Source: Pegoplata infirma (lineage: Eukaryota; Arthropoda; Insecta; Diptera; Anthomyiidae). Taken from it: a stretch of DNA of 64,000 bases. A model generated the notes under the pieces. It made no database searches. It saw nothing but the letters and a program-made list of their open reading frames with translations, and was not told the origin of the DNA. Each line of letters starts with the position of its first letter. Within the stretch, counting starts at the first letter, position 1. Shown here in pieces: positions 45,652 to 56,987 of this stretch. The position numbers were made by a program, and so were the translations under genes. The stretch covers positions 11,432,330 to 11,496,329 of the forward strand of contig OY992538.1 in assembly GCA_963921195.1 (NCBI GenBank), in the 5' to 3' direction.

Positions 45652-45716
45652 TAGCTCAGTGGCTAGAGACTAAGCTTCACGAACAACTGGTTTTGTGTTC
45701 GAATCTCGGTGGGGAT
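45652..45716 (+). pseudogene. tRNA-like sequence 2 in EE
   Basis: A-box TAGCTCAGTGG (exact consensus), B-box core GTTCGAATC, spacing near that of tRNA genes. D-arm CTC/GAG can pair; anticodon and acceptor stems cannot. It diverges from sequence 1, about 190 bp away, on the other strand. No T-run directly follows. Confidence 0.55.
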
Positions 45717-45983
45717 AAGTTAAAAACATAAACATTTTTAAAAATAGAAAAATGTAAATAAAAAAAAAATAATAAAGTTAATAAAAATGAAATAATAAAA
45801 TAAATAAAAATAGAATTGAACAATAATTTGTTTTCATATCCTACGAACTTTTTCATAGGTATCTGGTTTCTATAAATTTGTTTCATAGATTCTATGAAGG
45901 GCATGATTGGCTGACTTCTAATGATTTTTTTCATAGAATTAGTGTACGTTTTCATAGCTGTAATGAACGAAATTCTTTCAGTG

Positions 45984-47231
45984 TGCCGCAGAGCCAAAGC
46001 GATCGTCCTAATGATGTACTATTCCATAAATAATGGCATAAATTTAGCTTTAAATAAACTTAATTTGATATTGTTGTGTATATAAATTTTTATTTTTTAA
46101 TAGTTCTTATCTGGTCACCCTTTGTAATCATCATTTGATAAAAAGTAAAAAACGTAGCTGCTACTAAACAAACACTCATCAAATACTGAAAAAATACATG
46201 ATATGTCATATTATTATTTAAAGGGTTAAAGTTAACTTATAAATATTTGAGTAAAGTTAAAAGTAAGCACGTGCTATTTTTACTAACAACTACTTTATAC
46301 TGTATACGTAGTCGTCCATTTATAAAACGACGTAGTCATTTAAATTTCACTACAGAAATACATAGCGTGGACACAAATGCAAAAAGACATTTCTAAATGC
46401 GGTTATGCATAGAGGGGCAGGTGAGTTCAGAGAAAATGTTTCGACTAAAAAAATATTGTGGGTCGGTCGTACATCTTGTTGCTCTTTGGGCACTCTAAGG
46501 GCAGTTAGAGCGGTTGGAGCAAATTTTAAAAAATGTCGTTTTGTGTGGCAGCCCCCTTAGAAATTGGAGATAGGGTAGTAGTTTGTTTCAAAGAAATGTT
46601 AAGACGTAAAAATTAATGGGGTCGGTCTTATAAATGACCCCTCTATGACGCACCATTGGAACAGTAGAAATGATTTTAAAATTGGAAAATTACAATAAAT
46701 TTTTTTCAAAAAATTTTTAAAAATAGTAATAATCGTTATCCCACGATCCTCCTGGGCAAAAAATTTGTAGAATCGATGGAAGTTTTACACAAAAAAAATT
46801 TCAAAAAAATCGAAGAGAACAAACATTTTCAGAAATGAGATTTAAATTTTAAAACTTAAAAATCGCATACTAGAGCGCTTTTAAGAATTTTTTGGGATTT
46901 TTTCTTAAAAAGTACGTAAAAAAACAAAAATTTTGAAAATAAAAAATTGAAATTTGGACCATTATTGAAGAAGTTATAAGTAAAAGAAGTTTGTGTAAAG
47001 GAACAAACTACCAATTTTAAAAAATTCTATATCTTTTGAACGGGTCATCAAAAAAATCTGAAAATTTACCACGAAGGAGTTTTCGAAGGGTAATAAAAAC
47101 TGTAAACAAATTGGGAAAAAAAAAATTCAAATTGTCCGATTGAATGCCCCATATGTTTTTCGGATACAATATAAAGTTTATGTGCCTAAAGGTGAATTGT
47201 AGAGGAGGACAAAAAAGGTCTATGTACACTG
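45984..47231. other. No gene found
   Basis: No ORF of interest. A GC-richer part (46400-46660) includes TAGAGGGGCAGGTG and TGACCCCTCTA in inverted positions, perhaps a small element without clear duplication. Confidence 0.4.
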
Positions 47232-48613
47232 AAAAAAATAACCTTCCTGATATTAATGAAACGGATTCATTATTTTGTTTTCATTACTTAAATGAAGGAA
47301 TTCATAAGCTGATTGAAATTTCATGCATGTTATGAACAAATTTTATGAAACTTGTTTCATTGGATTTCATAATTTCATTAAAAAATATCATAAGATTTTT
47401 TAGAACTAAATACAACTCTGCGTTGCGAATAAGAGAAAGAAAACAGAACAAAAACATATGACGTTTTATTACACCACGCGTGTTTAGTCTAATTGTAATT
47501 TTTACATGTGTGTTAACTTTTTTCTAATAAAATAAAATAATTTTATATTTTTTTGCTTTGTTATTGAAACTTGTGTGTGTGTTATGCTGGTTATATCTAA
47601 TTGAAATTACAAGTGAAAAGTTCCGTATAAGTGTTTCTTTTGACTTTTTCTTATAAAATGTAATATAATTTGCAACAGAAAAATAGTTTTTTAAGTCATT
47701 AAAATTTTATGATGAAATGTAGGGTAATTTGTGTTGTTCCATTGCTTCGTTGTTGCTACGTTTTGGCAGCACGTGTTTTTAAAGTCATCGCGTTTTTGTC
47801 TTTTATAGTTTACCTTATATGGCAATTCAGACCAATTTAAGTTTGGAGTAAAATTTTGTTGTGTGTAAAAACTATGTGAAAACCATAAAAAGTGTGCAAT
47901 TAAGGGTCATGTCACAGACTCAATTCCGTTCGGAAGTGGAATAAGTGGTTCACTCGTAAAACGCAAAGCAAATACTTTTTTTCGGAATGAAACCACTTTT
48001 AGCAATTCAATTCCACTTTGATTTTTGAAAGTGATTTCATTCCGAAAAAAAAAATTGTTTTGCGTTTTACTAGTAACAACTTTTTTTTCAAATCCGATCG
48101 GAATTGAGTCTGCGACATGCCCCTAAATAAAATTTCAGTGACGGTTACAGTGATGGTTACATGTGACTTACCAAAATTGTTATTAATGCAAATTTTCACT
48201 TATGGGTGTATGATACGTGCTGTTTTTAGGTAACTTGTTCCTAACTTGATTAGGGGCTTTCTATGGAAATTTTGATAACTTTAACTAACATGAATTTATC
48301 GTAATTCCCATATCAAAACCTTAATAAAGTTAGCAACTAGTTACTTGTAAAAAGCAATTATCATACGCTCATTACCAACTACTATTCCACATTTAATCAA
48401 TGGATATTTTCATACATTTTATGAAAAACTTCATAAAACGTTTCAAACAAGTTCTACGAATATTTTCATTATTTATATGCAAGTTTTCATTGAAAGGAAC
48501 TTTAATGACACCAGTTTCATTAATCAAATGAAACCTGTCTTCGGTTGAAAACGTGAGTCATTTTTCATTAAGGTTAAGTCAATTTTCATTAATTTCACGA
48601 AGCTATTTTTTTC
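47232..48613. mobile_element. CACT-TIR element H
   Basis: Ends CACTGAAAAAAATAACCTTC and (complement) CACTGAAAAAAATAGCTTCG; subterminal zones carry many AATGAAA/TTTCATT motifs. The interior phrase GGAGTAAAATTTTGTTGTG with GTGAAAACCAT is shared with S (near 54360), making H and S one family. DD is nested at about 47905-48124. No ORF. Confidence 0.7.
47905..48124. mobile_element. Small hairpin element DD nested in H
   Basis: AGGGTCATGTCACAGACTCA at left mirrors TGAGTCTGCGACATGCCCCT at right; arms continue with GGAATTGAGTC-type and AAAACGCAA-type matches. About 220 bp. Target duplication unclear. Confidence 0.65.
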
Positions 48614-48968
48614 AGTGCAGATAAATTTGGTTCAGAAAGCGGGTTCAGAAATATAAATTCTTATTGAACAACTTTTATTAAGTAATTAATCTTGAAAATT
48701 AAAAGAAAATCAAAATTGTTTCGGCCAAAAATGTATTGTCGTTAAAGAATTGTGCATTTTTATATTTTAGCCTACGATATATTTAAACATTTATATGCCA
48801 ATACATGACATTTCGTATACTATAAAGTAGTTTATTTATATATATATAAAATGTTTACATTTAAATTGTATTGTTGAAACAGTCAAATGTCAAATTATTA
48901 TAAATTTGCAAAATTCTAAAAAAATAAACTTAAACACATTCTTAAGGTTATTTTAAATAATATAGCCC
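48614..48968. other. No gene found
   Basis: AT-rich spacer between elements H and FF; nothing recognised. Confidence 0.4.
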
Positions 48969-49090
48969 CACTCAGAGAAAAAGCTTTTTCATATTGATGA
49001 AATGTTACATCTATATGATGAAATGTTACATCATTTTTCATCCAATGTAACTTGTCATCAATATGATGAATCGGTGTCACCATTAACATT

Positions 49091-49666
49091 TTTATACCCT
49101 ACACCACTCTGTGGTACAGGGTATAAAGAGTTTGCGCTGATGTTTGTAACTACTCGAAATATTGGTCCTAGACATACCTTCAAGTATACCGATCGACTCA
49201 GAATTACTTTTTGAGTCGATTTAGCAATGTCCGTCAGTCTGCCCATCTATCGGTTGAGGCACGATACAGGTCGCAATTTTCAATCAATTGACTTGAAATT
49301 TGAAACTTAAGCATCTTTTGGCCCAAGGACGAAATTGGAGAACATCGGTCCTTGTTAAGACCTAGCCCCCATACAAACGCCCCATTTGGATTCGGCTTAA
49401 TGACTCTAATGACCGTATTATAATAGATATCGCTTTGAAATCTACCAGGTAATCAAATTTCGTATGCATGAATCATTATCCCAAATTTCAAAGAAATCGC
49501 ATCAGTCCTTCTGGTAGTCCTCATACAAGCCATCCTCACGATATTCACATAATTCCCTCAAAATTCATAAAAATGAAAATATTTGATAAAATTTGTATTT
49601 TTAGGTGTTAAACGTGTACTTTAGTTATCTAATCAAATCGGAATATAATTGGACCATTTTTGGACT
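49091..49666 (+). mobile_element. Helentron-like element D4, 3' truncated
   Basis: Family D 5' end, core and body to GGACCATTTTTGGACT, where it meets element G. Short GTCC tract. The 3' hairpin is absent beyond G. Confidence 0.8.
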
Positions 49667-49667
49667 A

Positions 49668-50268
49668 ACAAGGGAAGTCTCCCTGGTGTCACCCTCCGAT
49701 CTTCATGAAATTTGGATATGTTGTTAAGAACGAAAATTAATTAGACACGTATTTTTTTTTAGCGGCCCAAACTCATTTTTAGGGTGGGTCGATTTGTATG
49801 GGGGGAAATTGACCTTTTTCAGTTTTTTACGATTTACGCCTATTTTTACAAAATTAATATAGGCATGTGTGGTATCAGATTAAAGGTATTTAAAATACCT
49901 ATCTCGTGGTGCTAACATCGGGCCACAGAAGTTAATATTTTTCGACTTATTAACAAAAATGTCCTAAAATTTTGGTATTTTACTCAATATGACGAAAAGT
50001 TGTGCATGTTTGGACACGTTCTTAGCACACGTAGATAGGTTTTCCAAAGACCTTTCATTTGGTATGTAACATGACTAGGTTTCTTTGCATAATATAGGAG
50101 ATAAACGAAAAAAACTGAAAAATGGAATTGTCTTCCCCCTCCTTTTTACCCCCTAAATATGAATTTGGACCGCTAAAAAAAAATACGTGTCCCTTTATTT
50201 TTTCTGATCTACAAAATAAAACCAATTCCATAAAGATCCGCGGGTGACACTAGGGAGACTTCCCTTGT
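49668..50268. mobile_element. Foldback element G (ACAAGGGAAGTCTCCC ends)
   Basis: Ends ACAAGGGAAGTCTCCCTGGT and (complement) ACAAGGGAAGTCTCCCTAGT. Arms pair along most of 600 bp (CACGTATTTTTTTT facing AAAAAAAATACGTG). No ORF. Target duplication not resolved because the left flank is a truncated D4. Confidence 0.75.
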
Positions 50269-50302
50269 AAGTAGTTTTACGAGATTTTCATCTATAGATA
50301 TT

Positions 50303-50376
50303 TAGCTGAACTAGCTAAGGCATCGACAATAAACACTATAACTAGGGAACTGTGGGTTCAAGTCCCAGCCAGTGCA
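50303..50376 (+). pseudogene. tRNA-like sequence 3 in FF
   Basis: TAGCTGAACTAGCTAAGG region as a degenerate A-box, perfect B-box GGTTCAAGTCC, then CAGCCAGTGCA and, after TGA, a T9 run suitable as a Pol III terminator. Alignable with tRNA-like 1 across TAGCTAAG..TCGA..ATAAA and the B-box to the GCCAG end. No intact cloverleaf. Confidence 0.6.
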
Positions 50377-50877
50377 TGATTTTTTTTTTATTTTTTTTTA
50401 TTGTTTTTTTTTTAATATTTTTATTCAATAGTTTTATTTATTTTAATATTATTTAAATTATTTAAAAACAACATTTGAAAGGCATATTGATGACACTTTT
50501 TGATGACATGATGAAATCTGTCACCACTTGTTTTTTTCAATTTCGATGACATGTTTCATCATGTTGGAGAAAAGCTTCATCAATATGAAGAAACTTGTCA
50601 TCAAAATTGATGACAACAAGTGATGAAAACCGTATCATCAATATGATGATGCATTTTGCTTTGAGTGCACAAAAAAGGTTTTGACCCAGAAACTAGACCC
50701 ACAAATCTCTATATATTTTGACTTCCTGAGTTCAATTCCGCCATTTAAATTATACTCTATCGTTGGGTTTTCTTTTATCCTAACAACAAAAATCATTTGG
50801 AATATATATGTATTATAAATTAATTGAAAACGGGTAATTTTTTACCCCCCAGACAGCTCAGACAGGTCGTTCTTAGA

Positions 50878-51275
50878 TTTATTGTAAATTTACAAATTTT
50901 TTCACACGATAAAATTTACAAGGAGGTTTCATAACTATACTAGATTTTTTGCTACCTCCTATTTTACGAGAATTCCTAGTAATTTTACAAGCCTTTTACC
51001 AATAATTTTGTAATTTTACAAGCTTTTTACCAATAAAATTGTAAATTTACAGTTTTTTTTTGGAGCAATTAAAATTACAAGGAATTCTCGAGAATTTACT
51101 AGATTGTTTTTGTAAAATTATCATGGAAATTTGTAAAATTACAAAAAAAAATTGTAAAATTACAAAAAAATTTAAATTTCGATTTGTTTAAAAACAAGAA
51201 AAACTGTCAAATATTCGCAAAATGGGATTACGAGACTTTTCCTAGTAATTTGACAAAGTTTTTTTTTTGTGTGTA
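50878..51275 (-). mobile_element. TIR element K3, left-truncated
   Basis: Shares with K2 the boxes ACAAGGAGGTTTC, CTACCTCCTATTTTACGAGA and the end TTTTTTTTTGTGTGTA. It lacks CC and the left terminus. Confidence 0.7.
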
Positions 51276-51408
51276 GAAATGGTATAAATTGGGTGTAGGT
51301 ATGTTCGGAAAATATTTTGAGGGGTTAAAATTTACTAGGACCACACTAGCAGGCAACATGGAAGCGGTAGTTGCTACACTCTAAAAAACGCATGTAATAA
51401 TACTATTG

Positions 51409-53257
51409 CACTCAAAAAAAAAGTTTGTAAAATTACAAGTCTTGTTATTCTATTTTACTAATATTTTTGTCTTTTTACAAAAATTTTTGTTTTTTTAATA
51501 AAACGATGCATTGTAATTTTAGTATTATATGTTGGTAAATTTATTTTACAAATTTTTAGGTAAATTTACAAAAAAGTGAATTATTTTACAAATTAAAAAA
51601 ATATTACAAGGCGTTCAGTTTTTTTACACAAGAAAACTGTAATTGTACAACAAAATTTTACTTGAGTCTTTCTACCAAAAACATGAGTTATTACAAATTT
51701 TTTTTTTTAAGATCGTTTACAAGGTTTTCAGTTTGAAATTTATGTATTGAAAAGTACAAAATTCCAATGTAATTTTACAAAACCTATTACTGTTGTTTTA
51801 CAAAAAAAAATTAATTATTCAAAAATAGGAAACGCAAAAATTTTCTAAGTTCAGATTTTTTTTTGCGTTTTGGAGTAAAAAATTTTGTTAAAAATTATTT
51901 TTTATAAATAAAAAATTTCATAAAAATTTTTTTGGAAATTTTTTAAGTTCCGGACACAAACATTTTTCCACTAATTGTAAGCTTTAGCAAAAAATTTAAT
52001 TTTTGCACCATTTTTTGGTAATTTGCGTTAAGTAAAATACTGCAATTTTCATGTGTTTCTACTATATAACTGTTCTAGTTTTTTTTTTTGTATTTTTACC
52101 AGCTGCCAATTATGAAAAATTAAGTTTTTCATATTTCAAAAGTTTCTTAAACATCCAATCTACAATATCCAAAAAAAAAATTTCCGATTTTTTAAAAATA
52201 CTTGCGAAAATTCAAAAAAAAAAATTTATTTAAAATTAAAAATTCAAATTTTTTTTTTATTTTTTGACAAATTTTTCTTGAAAAAATAAGAAATTTCTTG
52301 TGTAGCCTCCTTCGCAATTCTCATATGTTCTACTTAAGAAAAACGAAATGTCGAAAAAAATAAAAAAGTGCAGTTTTATATAGTACTTTAAAAAGTTTGT
52401 TAAAAGTGTTCAAGTGAAAAAAAAAAATCATTTCAGGTTGTTGAAGTGCAACCGAAGAAGGAAAAAGATTCACCAATAAAAAAACCTTTAAATTTGCAAA
52501 ACAAATATGTAAATAAACCAAATTTTTTGAAAATTTACAAAACAAATATGAAAATTTAAAAAACAAAATTGTATACTTACGAAAAAAGTTTTAATTTTAC
52601 AAAAATTTAGTAGAAAATACAAAAACAATATTGTAAATTTACAAATTTTTTGGTTAAACTACTGTTTTTACGGCAAAAAAATAAGAAAAAATGGTATATA
52701 TATAATAAAAATTGTAAATTTACCACTTTTTATTGTAAAAGTACAAGTTTTTTGCCATTAAAAACAGTAGTTTAACCAAACAATTTTTGATTTTCTACTT
52801 CATTTTGTAAATTTACAACTTTTTTTGTAAGTTTACAATTTGTTTTTTAAATTTAATTTTTTTTTTTTTTTTGCAAATTTACAATTTTTATTGTAAATAT
52901 ACGTGTTTTTCAATATTTTTTTTTGCGGTAAAAACAGTAGTTTAACCAAATAATTTGTTAATCTACAATTTATTTTTTTAATTTTCAATTTTTTTTTTTT
53001 TTAAATACAACCTTTTTCTGTAAGTTTACAATTTTGTCGTGTAAATTTACCAAATTTTTTGTAAATTTAGAAAAAAAATGTTCACCTCGAAGTTAATATT
53101 TTCAAAAAAAAATTGTAAATTTACATTTTCTTTTGTTAAATCAATTTACAAATTATCCCCGTAACATTACGGGGATTCTTGCTAGTACATATTTTACAAA
53201 ACCTGCCCCGTAAAATCACGGGGATTTTATGTCATTTTACAAACTTTTTTTTGAGTG
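51409..53257. mobile_element. TIR element J (CACTCAAAAAAA ends)
   Basis: Ends CACTCAAAAAAAAAGTTTGT and complement TTTACAAACTTTTTTTTGAGTG. About 1.85 kb dominated by TTTACAA/TTGTAAA motifs and AAAACAGTAGTTTAACCAAA repeats. Similar composition to K but distinct. Two small ORFs inside are low complexity. Confidence 0.75.
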
Positions 53258-53421
53258 TATAAATTAGGTAAATTGTTGTAGAATAGCACGCACTTTGTGT
53301 TAACATAAGCACAAAATGCGTTAAATACTTTTAAACAAATTAAACACAGCAAATTATAAGTATTATCCGTTAATTCAAATATTTTACACACAAATGTGTA
53401 AATAAAGTTGTCGAACAACAT

Positions 53422-55475
53422 ACACTCTGAAAAATTGAGTCCAGTTTCCTGCTATAAATTGGGTAAATTCAAATAGTATACTACTATAAATTGAGTAAAT
53501 TTCCAATAATTTTATGTAAAATTACACAATTTGTGAAAATGTGAAAATCGACATTAACGTTATGAAAAATGACGTTAAAAAGGAACCTATGTAAGGTTTC
53601 ATTGAATAAATGAAATAGATATCATAAAATGTAATTGCAGGAACAAGTTTCATTAAAATAATGAGAATTGTTCATACAAAATATAAATTGTATTTTATAA
53701 AAAATTTTCATTACTTTAATGAAAAAAGTATTTAGTTCTTATGAAATACTTTCATTGAATAAGTCCTACTTTTTATTTTTGAAATGAAATACTTTCATTG
53801 AATAAATTCTCATTTTATTATTAAATTAAATATACACTGATAGAAAAACGCTTCATATCGCTAATGAATGGAATTCATTAACCTTGTTTCACTACAACAA
53901 TGAAATATTTCATATGCTGAATGAAATTTCATACATATAGTGCAAGATTTTCATTAATTTTGATTCATTAGATTTCGTAGATTCATTAAAAAATTGCATT
54001 AAGTTTTATTTACAAAATGTTATTTTTTGACACCTGTCGTGTCGCGTCTGTTTAGTCTGTTAGTTTACGCGCGCAAAAACAGCTGATCACAGCGTGATTT
54101 TTTTTTTTTTGTTTTACTTCGTGATTTTACCTATGTATTAAAAGTAAATGTTATAGTAAAATTTTGTATGAGAAAACTAAGTGAAATCTATAGATAAATT
54201 AAAAAATATGTGAAAGCGTTTTTTTAACTTGGTGATTTTGTGATTTTTTCAGACTTTTTTATAAAATTAAAAAAATAAATAAATTATTATTTTTCTATTT
54301 ACTAAATTCGTGTTGTCTTATATTAGTTCGTGGCTTTAATTACGTATTACAATTTAAGGGTGGAGTAAAATTTTGTGCGAGAAAACAAAGTGAAAACCAT
54401 TTTTATTATTTTTAATTTTATAAAAACATCTTTACAATTTTATAAATATATTTCATTTTAAAAATAAAAGTAGCATTTATTGCATGAAAGTATTTCATTT
54501 CAAAAATAAAAAGTAGGATTTATTCAATGAAAGTATTTCATTAAAATTAAATATTTTTTTCATTAAAGTAATGCAAAATTTTCATAAATACAATTTATAT
54601 TTTGTATGAACAATTTTCATTAATTTAATGAAACTTGTTCTTGCAATTACATTTTATGATACCTATTTCATTAATTCTATGAAACCCTGCATAGGTTCCT
54701 TTTTAACGTTATTTTTCATAACATTAATGTAGATTTTCATTATTGTCGTGTACAAATTTCTATCAGTGTATGTATAAAATTGTAAAGATTTTTTTTTATA
54801 GAATTAAAAATAATAAAAAATGGTTTTCACATAGTTTTCTCGCACAAAATTTTACTCCAACCTTAAATTGTAATACATAATTAAAACCACGAACTAATAT
54901 TAAATTCTAATTTCATAAAAAAATCTGAAAAAATCACAAAATAACCAAGTTAAAAAACACTTTAACATATTTTTAATTTTATCTATAGATTTCACTCAGT
55001 TTTCTTACACAAAATTTTACTATAACATTTACTTTTACTAAATAAGTTAAACCACGAAATAATATAAAACAACGCGAGTTTAATTAATACTTATAATTAA
55101 TCAACAACATTTCATTTTAAATTTCGTATAAAAAATCTAAATAAAAACACGCTCTGATCAGCTGTTTTTGCGCGCGTAAACTAACAGACTCGACAGACGC
55201 TACACGACAGGTGTCAAAAAAACAGCAAATTTTATAAACAAAACTTAATGAATTTTTTTAATGAAACTACAAAATCTAATGAATCAAAATTTATGAAAAT
55301 CTTGCACAATATGTATGAAATTTTTATTCAGCATATGAAATATTTCATTGTTGTAATGAAACAACGTTAATGAATTCCATTCATTAGTGATATGAAGCGT
55401 TTTTCTATCAGTGTGGGAGTCCAGTTACCTACTATAAATTGGGTTAATTTCAACCAATTTTGATTAGAGTGTAGA
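53422..55475. mobile_element. TIR element LL, holding complex S
   Basis: Left ACACTCTGAAAAATTGAGTC, right (complement) ACACTCTAATCAAAATTGGT; both sides carry GAGTCCAGTT and ACTATAAATTGGGT (left) or its partner. Nearly all the interior is S. Confidence 0.6.
53540..55412. repeat. Interleaved inverted-repeat complex S (CACTGATAG ends)
   Basis: Four blocks in the order S1 (53540-53830), S2 (53835-54430), S1' (54435-54768), S2' (54772-55412), where S1' and S2' are reverse complements of S1 and S2. S2 starts CACTGATAGAAAAACGCTTC; S1' and S2' each end CTATCAGTG. All are rich in AATGAAA. Related to H. The simplest model is insertion or rearrangement between two opposite copies. Confidence 0.7.
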
Positions 55476-55995
55476 TAAAATACTTTTATCTTGATATAGT
55501 CCCTCTTTGTAAAACTTTTTAATAACTTAACCTTCCACTGTATGTCACAACAATGTATTAAGGTACGTATTATTTTAAAATGATGAGTGACGTTGTGATG
55601 AGTTAAAAGTCATCTGCAACGACATCATCATCATCATTTAAATAACTGACTCTTTTTATTTTTATGGACTTTTGTCATAATATTTTGAAAGCTTTTTCAT
55701 AATACTTATAGAAATGTGAATATATAATATTTTTGAAAAATAAAAATTTTAATTACAATATAAAATTTTTCACACATGATATATAAGTGTTTAAAAATGG
55801 TATTTAAATTTTAAAAAATATTAAAAAAAAAACTATCAATTAAATTTTTAATAAGTGGCTAGTAATATTACACAGTGTTGTGATATTTAAATTAAAAAAA
55901 CTAACAACGCATGAAAAATTTTAGAAATGATGATGATACAGAAGGAAGTCCTGAATGAATTAACAAATATCGAAATCGATACCAGGAAAAAATTT
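55476..55995. other. No gene found
   Basis: AT-rich spacer. No ORF or repeat assigned, apart from short CATCATCATC near 55620. Confidence 0.4.
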
Positions 55996-56090
55996 CTGCA
56001 AAGTTTGTACTCTTGCCCAAAACATTAAATCATGATAATGTTGAACGAATAAATAACACGAATAAATTGAAATAAATTGAACGAATAAAT

Positions 56091-56585
56091 AAAATAAAAC
56101 AAAACAAAACAAAATAAAATAAAATAAAATAAAATAAAATAAAATAAAATAAAATAAAATAAAATAAAATAAAATAAAATAAAATAAAATAAAATAAAAT
56201 AAAATAAAATAAAATAAAATAAAATAAAATAAAATAAAATAAAATAAAATAAAATAAAATAAAATAAAATAAAATAAAATAAAATAAAATAAAATAAAAT
56301 AAAATAAAATAAAATAAAATAAAATAAAATAAAATAAAATAAAATAAAATAAAATAAAATAAAATAAAATAAAATAAAATAAAATAAAATAAAATAAAAT
56401 AAAATAAAATAAAATAAAATAAAATAAAATAAAATAAAATAAAATAAAATAAAATAAAATAAAATAAAATAAAATAAAATAAAATAAAATAAAATAAAAT
56501 AAAATAAAATAAAATAAAATAAAATAAAATAAAATAAAACAAAACAAAACAAAACAAAACAAAACAAAACAAAACAAAATAAAAT
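56091..56585 (+). repeat. (AAAAT)n microsatellite array with AAAAC borders
   Basis: 85 uninterrupted AAAAT units (56111-56535), flanked by 3 AAAAC units on the left and 8 on the right. The three long minus-strand ORFs here (repeating Phe-Ile-Leu-Phe-Tyr) are translations of the array, not genes. Confidence 0.97.
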
Positions 56586-56987
56586 TAAATAAAATGTAAA
56601 AGGGGAAAAAGGAATCGGCAAAGTCGATTTGTGAAAAAGTAAATTTGGTGAAAAAAAAAAATTATGATACAAAAAGTTTTTGATGAAAAAAGTGTTTTAT
56701 TACTGATGACACTGTGCAACAAATTTAGGGTATTAGAGTGTATCATAGACGTGACCAAAAAAAATGAAAGTGTACCAATAAAAGACCAAAACCCCCAAGA
56801 GTTTTGAAAACTTAGCCCGAGTTCTTTTTTTATGGCCCACTGAAGTTTTTAAATTTTTTCAAAAGCGTTTAAATAACTCACAAAAAACTATTAAATCTAG
56901 TTCTGAGGTAAATAGGGATAAGACAGTTCTTCAGTAAAATTTGATGGCGGTTCTTTTCTTAGAATATATTTACCCTGTATCTCCTAT

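Larger units (their letters stand above)
43710..45983. mobile_element. CACT-TIR element EE carrying C4 and tRNA-like sequences
   Basis: Left end CACTAAAAGAATT...TTTCAT and right end (complement) CACTGAAAGAATTTCGTTCA. Both subterminal zones repeat TCATAGAATCTATGAA-type motifs. The interior holds a GCATATTTT-rich stretch (43920-44300), Helentron-like C4, and two divergent tRNA-like sequences. No ORF with support. Ends are imperfect and no duplication was found. Confidence 0.6.
48969..50667. mobile_element. CACT-TIR element FF carrying D4, G and a tRNA-like sequence
   Basis: Ends CACTCAGAGAAAAAGC and (complement) CACTCAAAGCAAAATGC. Subterminal zones are full of TGATGA/TCATCA motifs (ATATGATGAAATGTTACATC). 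D4 and G are inserted, and tRNA-like 3 lies to their right. Organisation parallels EE. Confidence 0.65.

Noticed and set aside
46411..46650. Small TIR element with TAGAGGGG ends
   Set aside because: Only 8-9 bp of inverted match and no target duplication; too weak to list.
45381..50376. Intact tRNA genes
   Set aside because: A/B boxes are present but acceptor and anticodon stems do not pair; called tRNA-like relics.
51409..53257. CRISPR-like regular repeats (TTTACAA words)
   Set aside because: Spacing is irregular, units are short AT words, and the context is eukaryotic.
55960..56672. Three long minus-strand ORFs of 180-215 codons
   Set aside because: They translate an (AAAAT)n array in three frames; five-residue periodicity follows from the DNA repeat.
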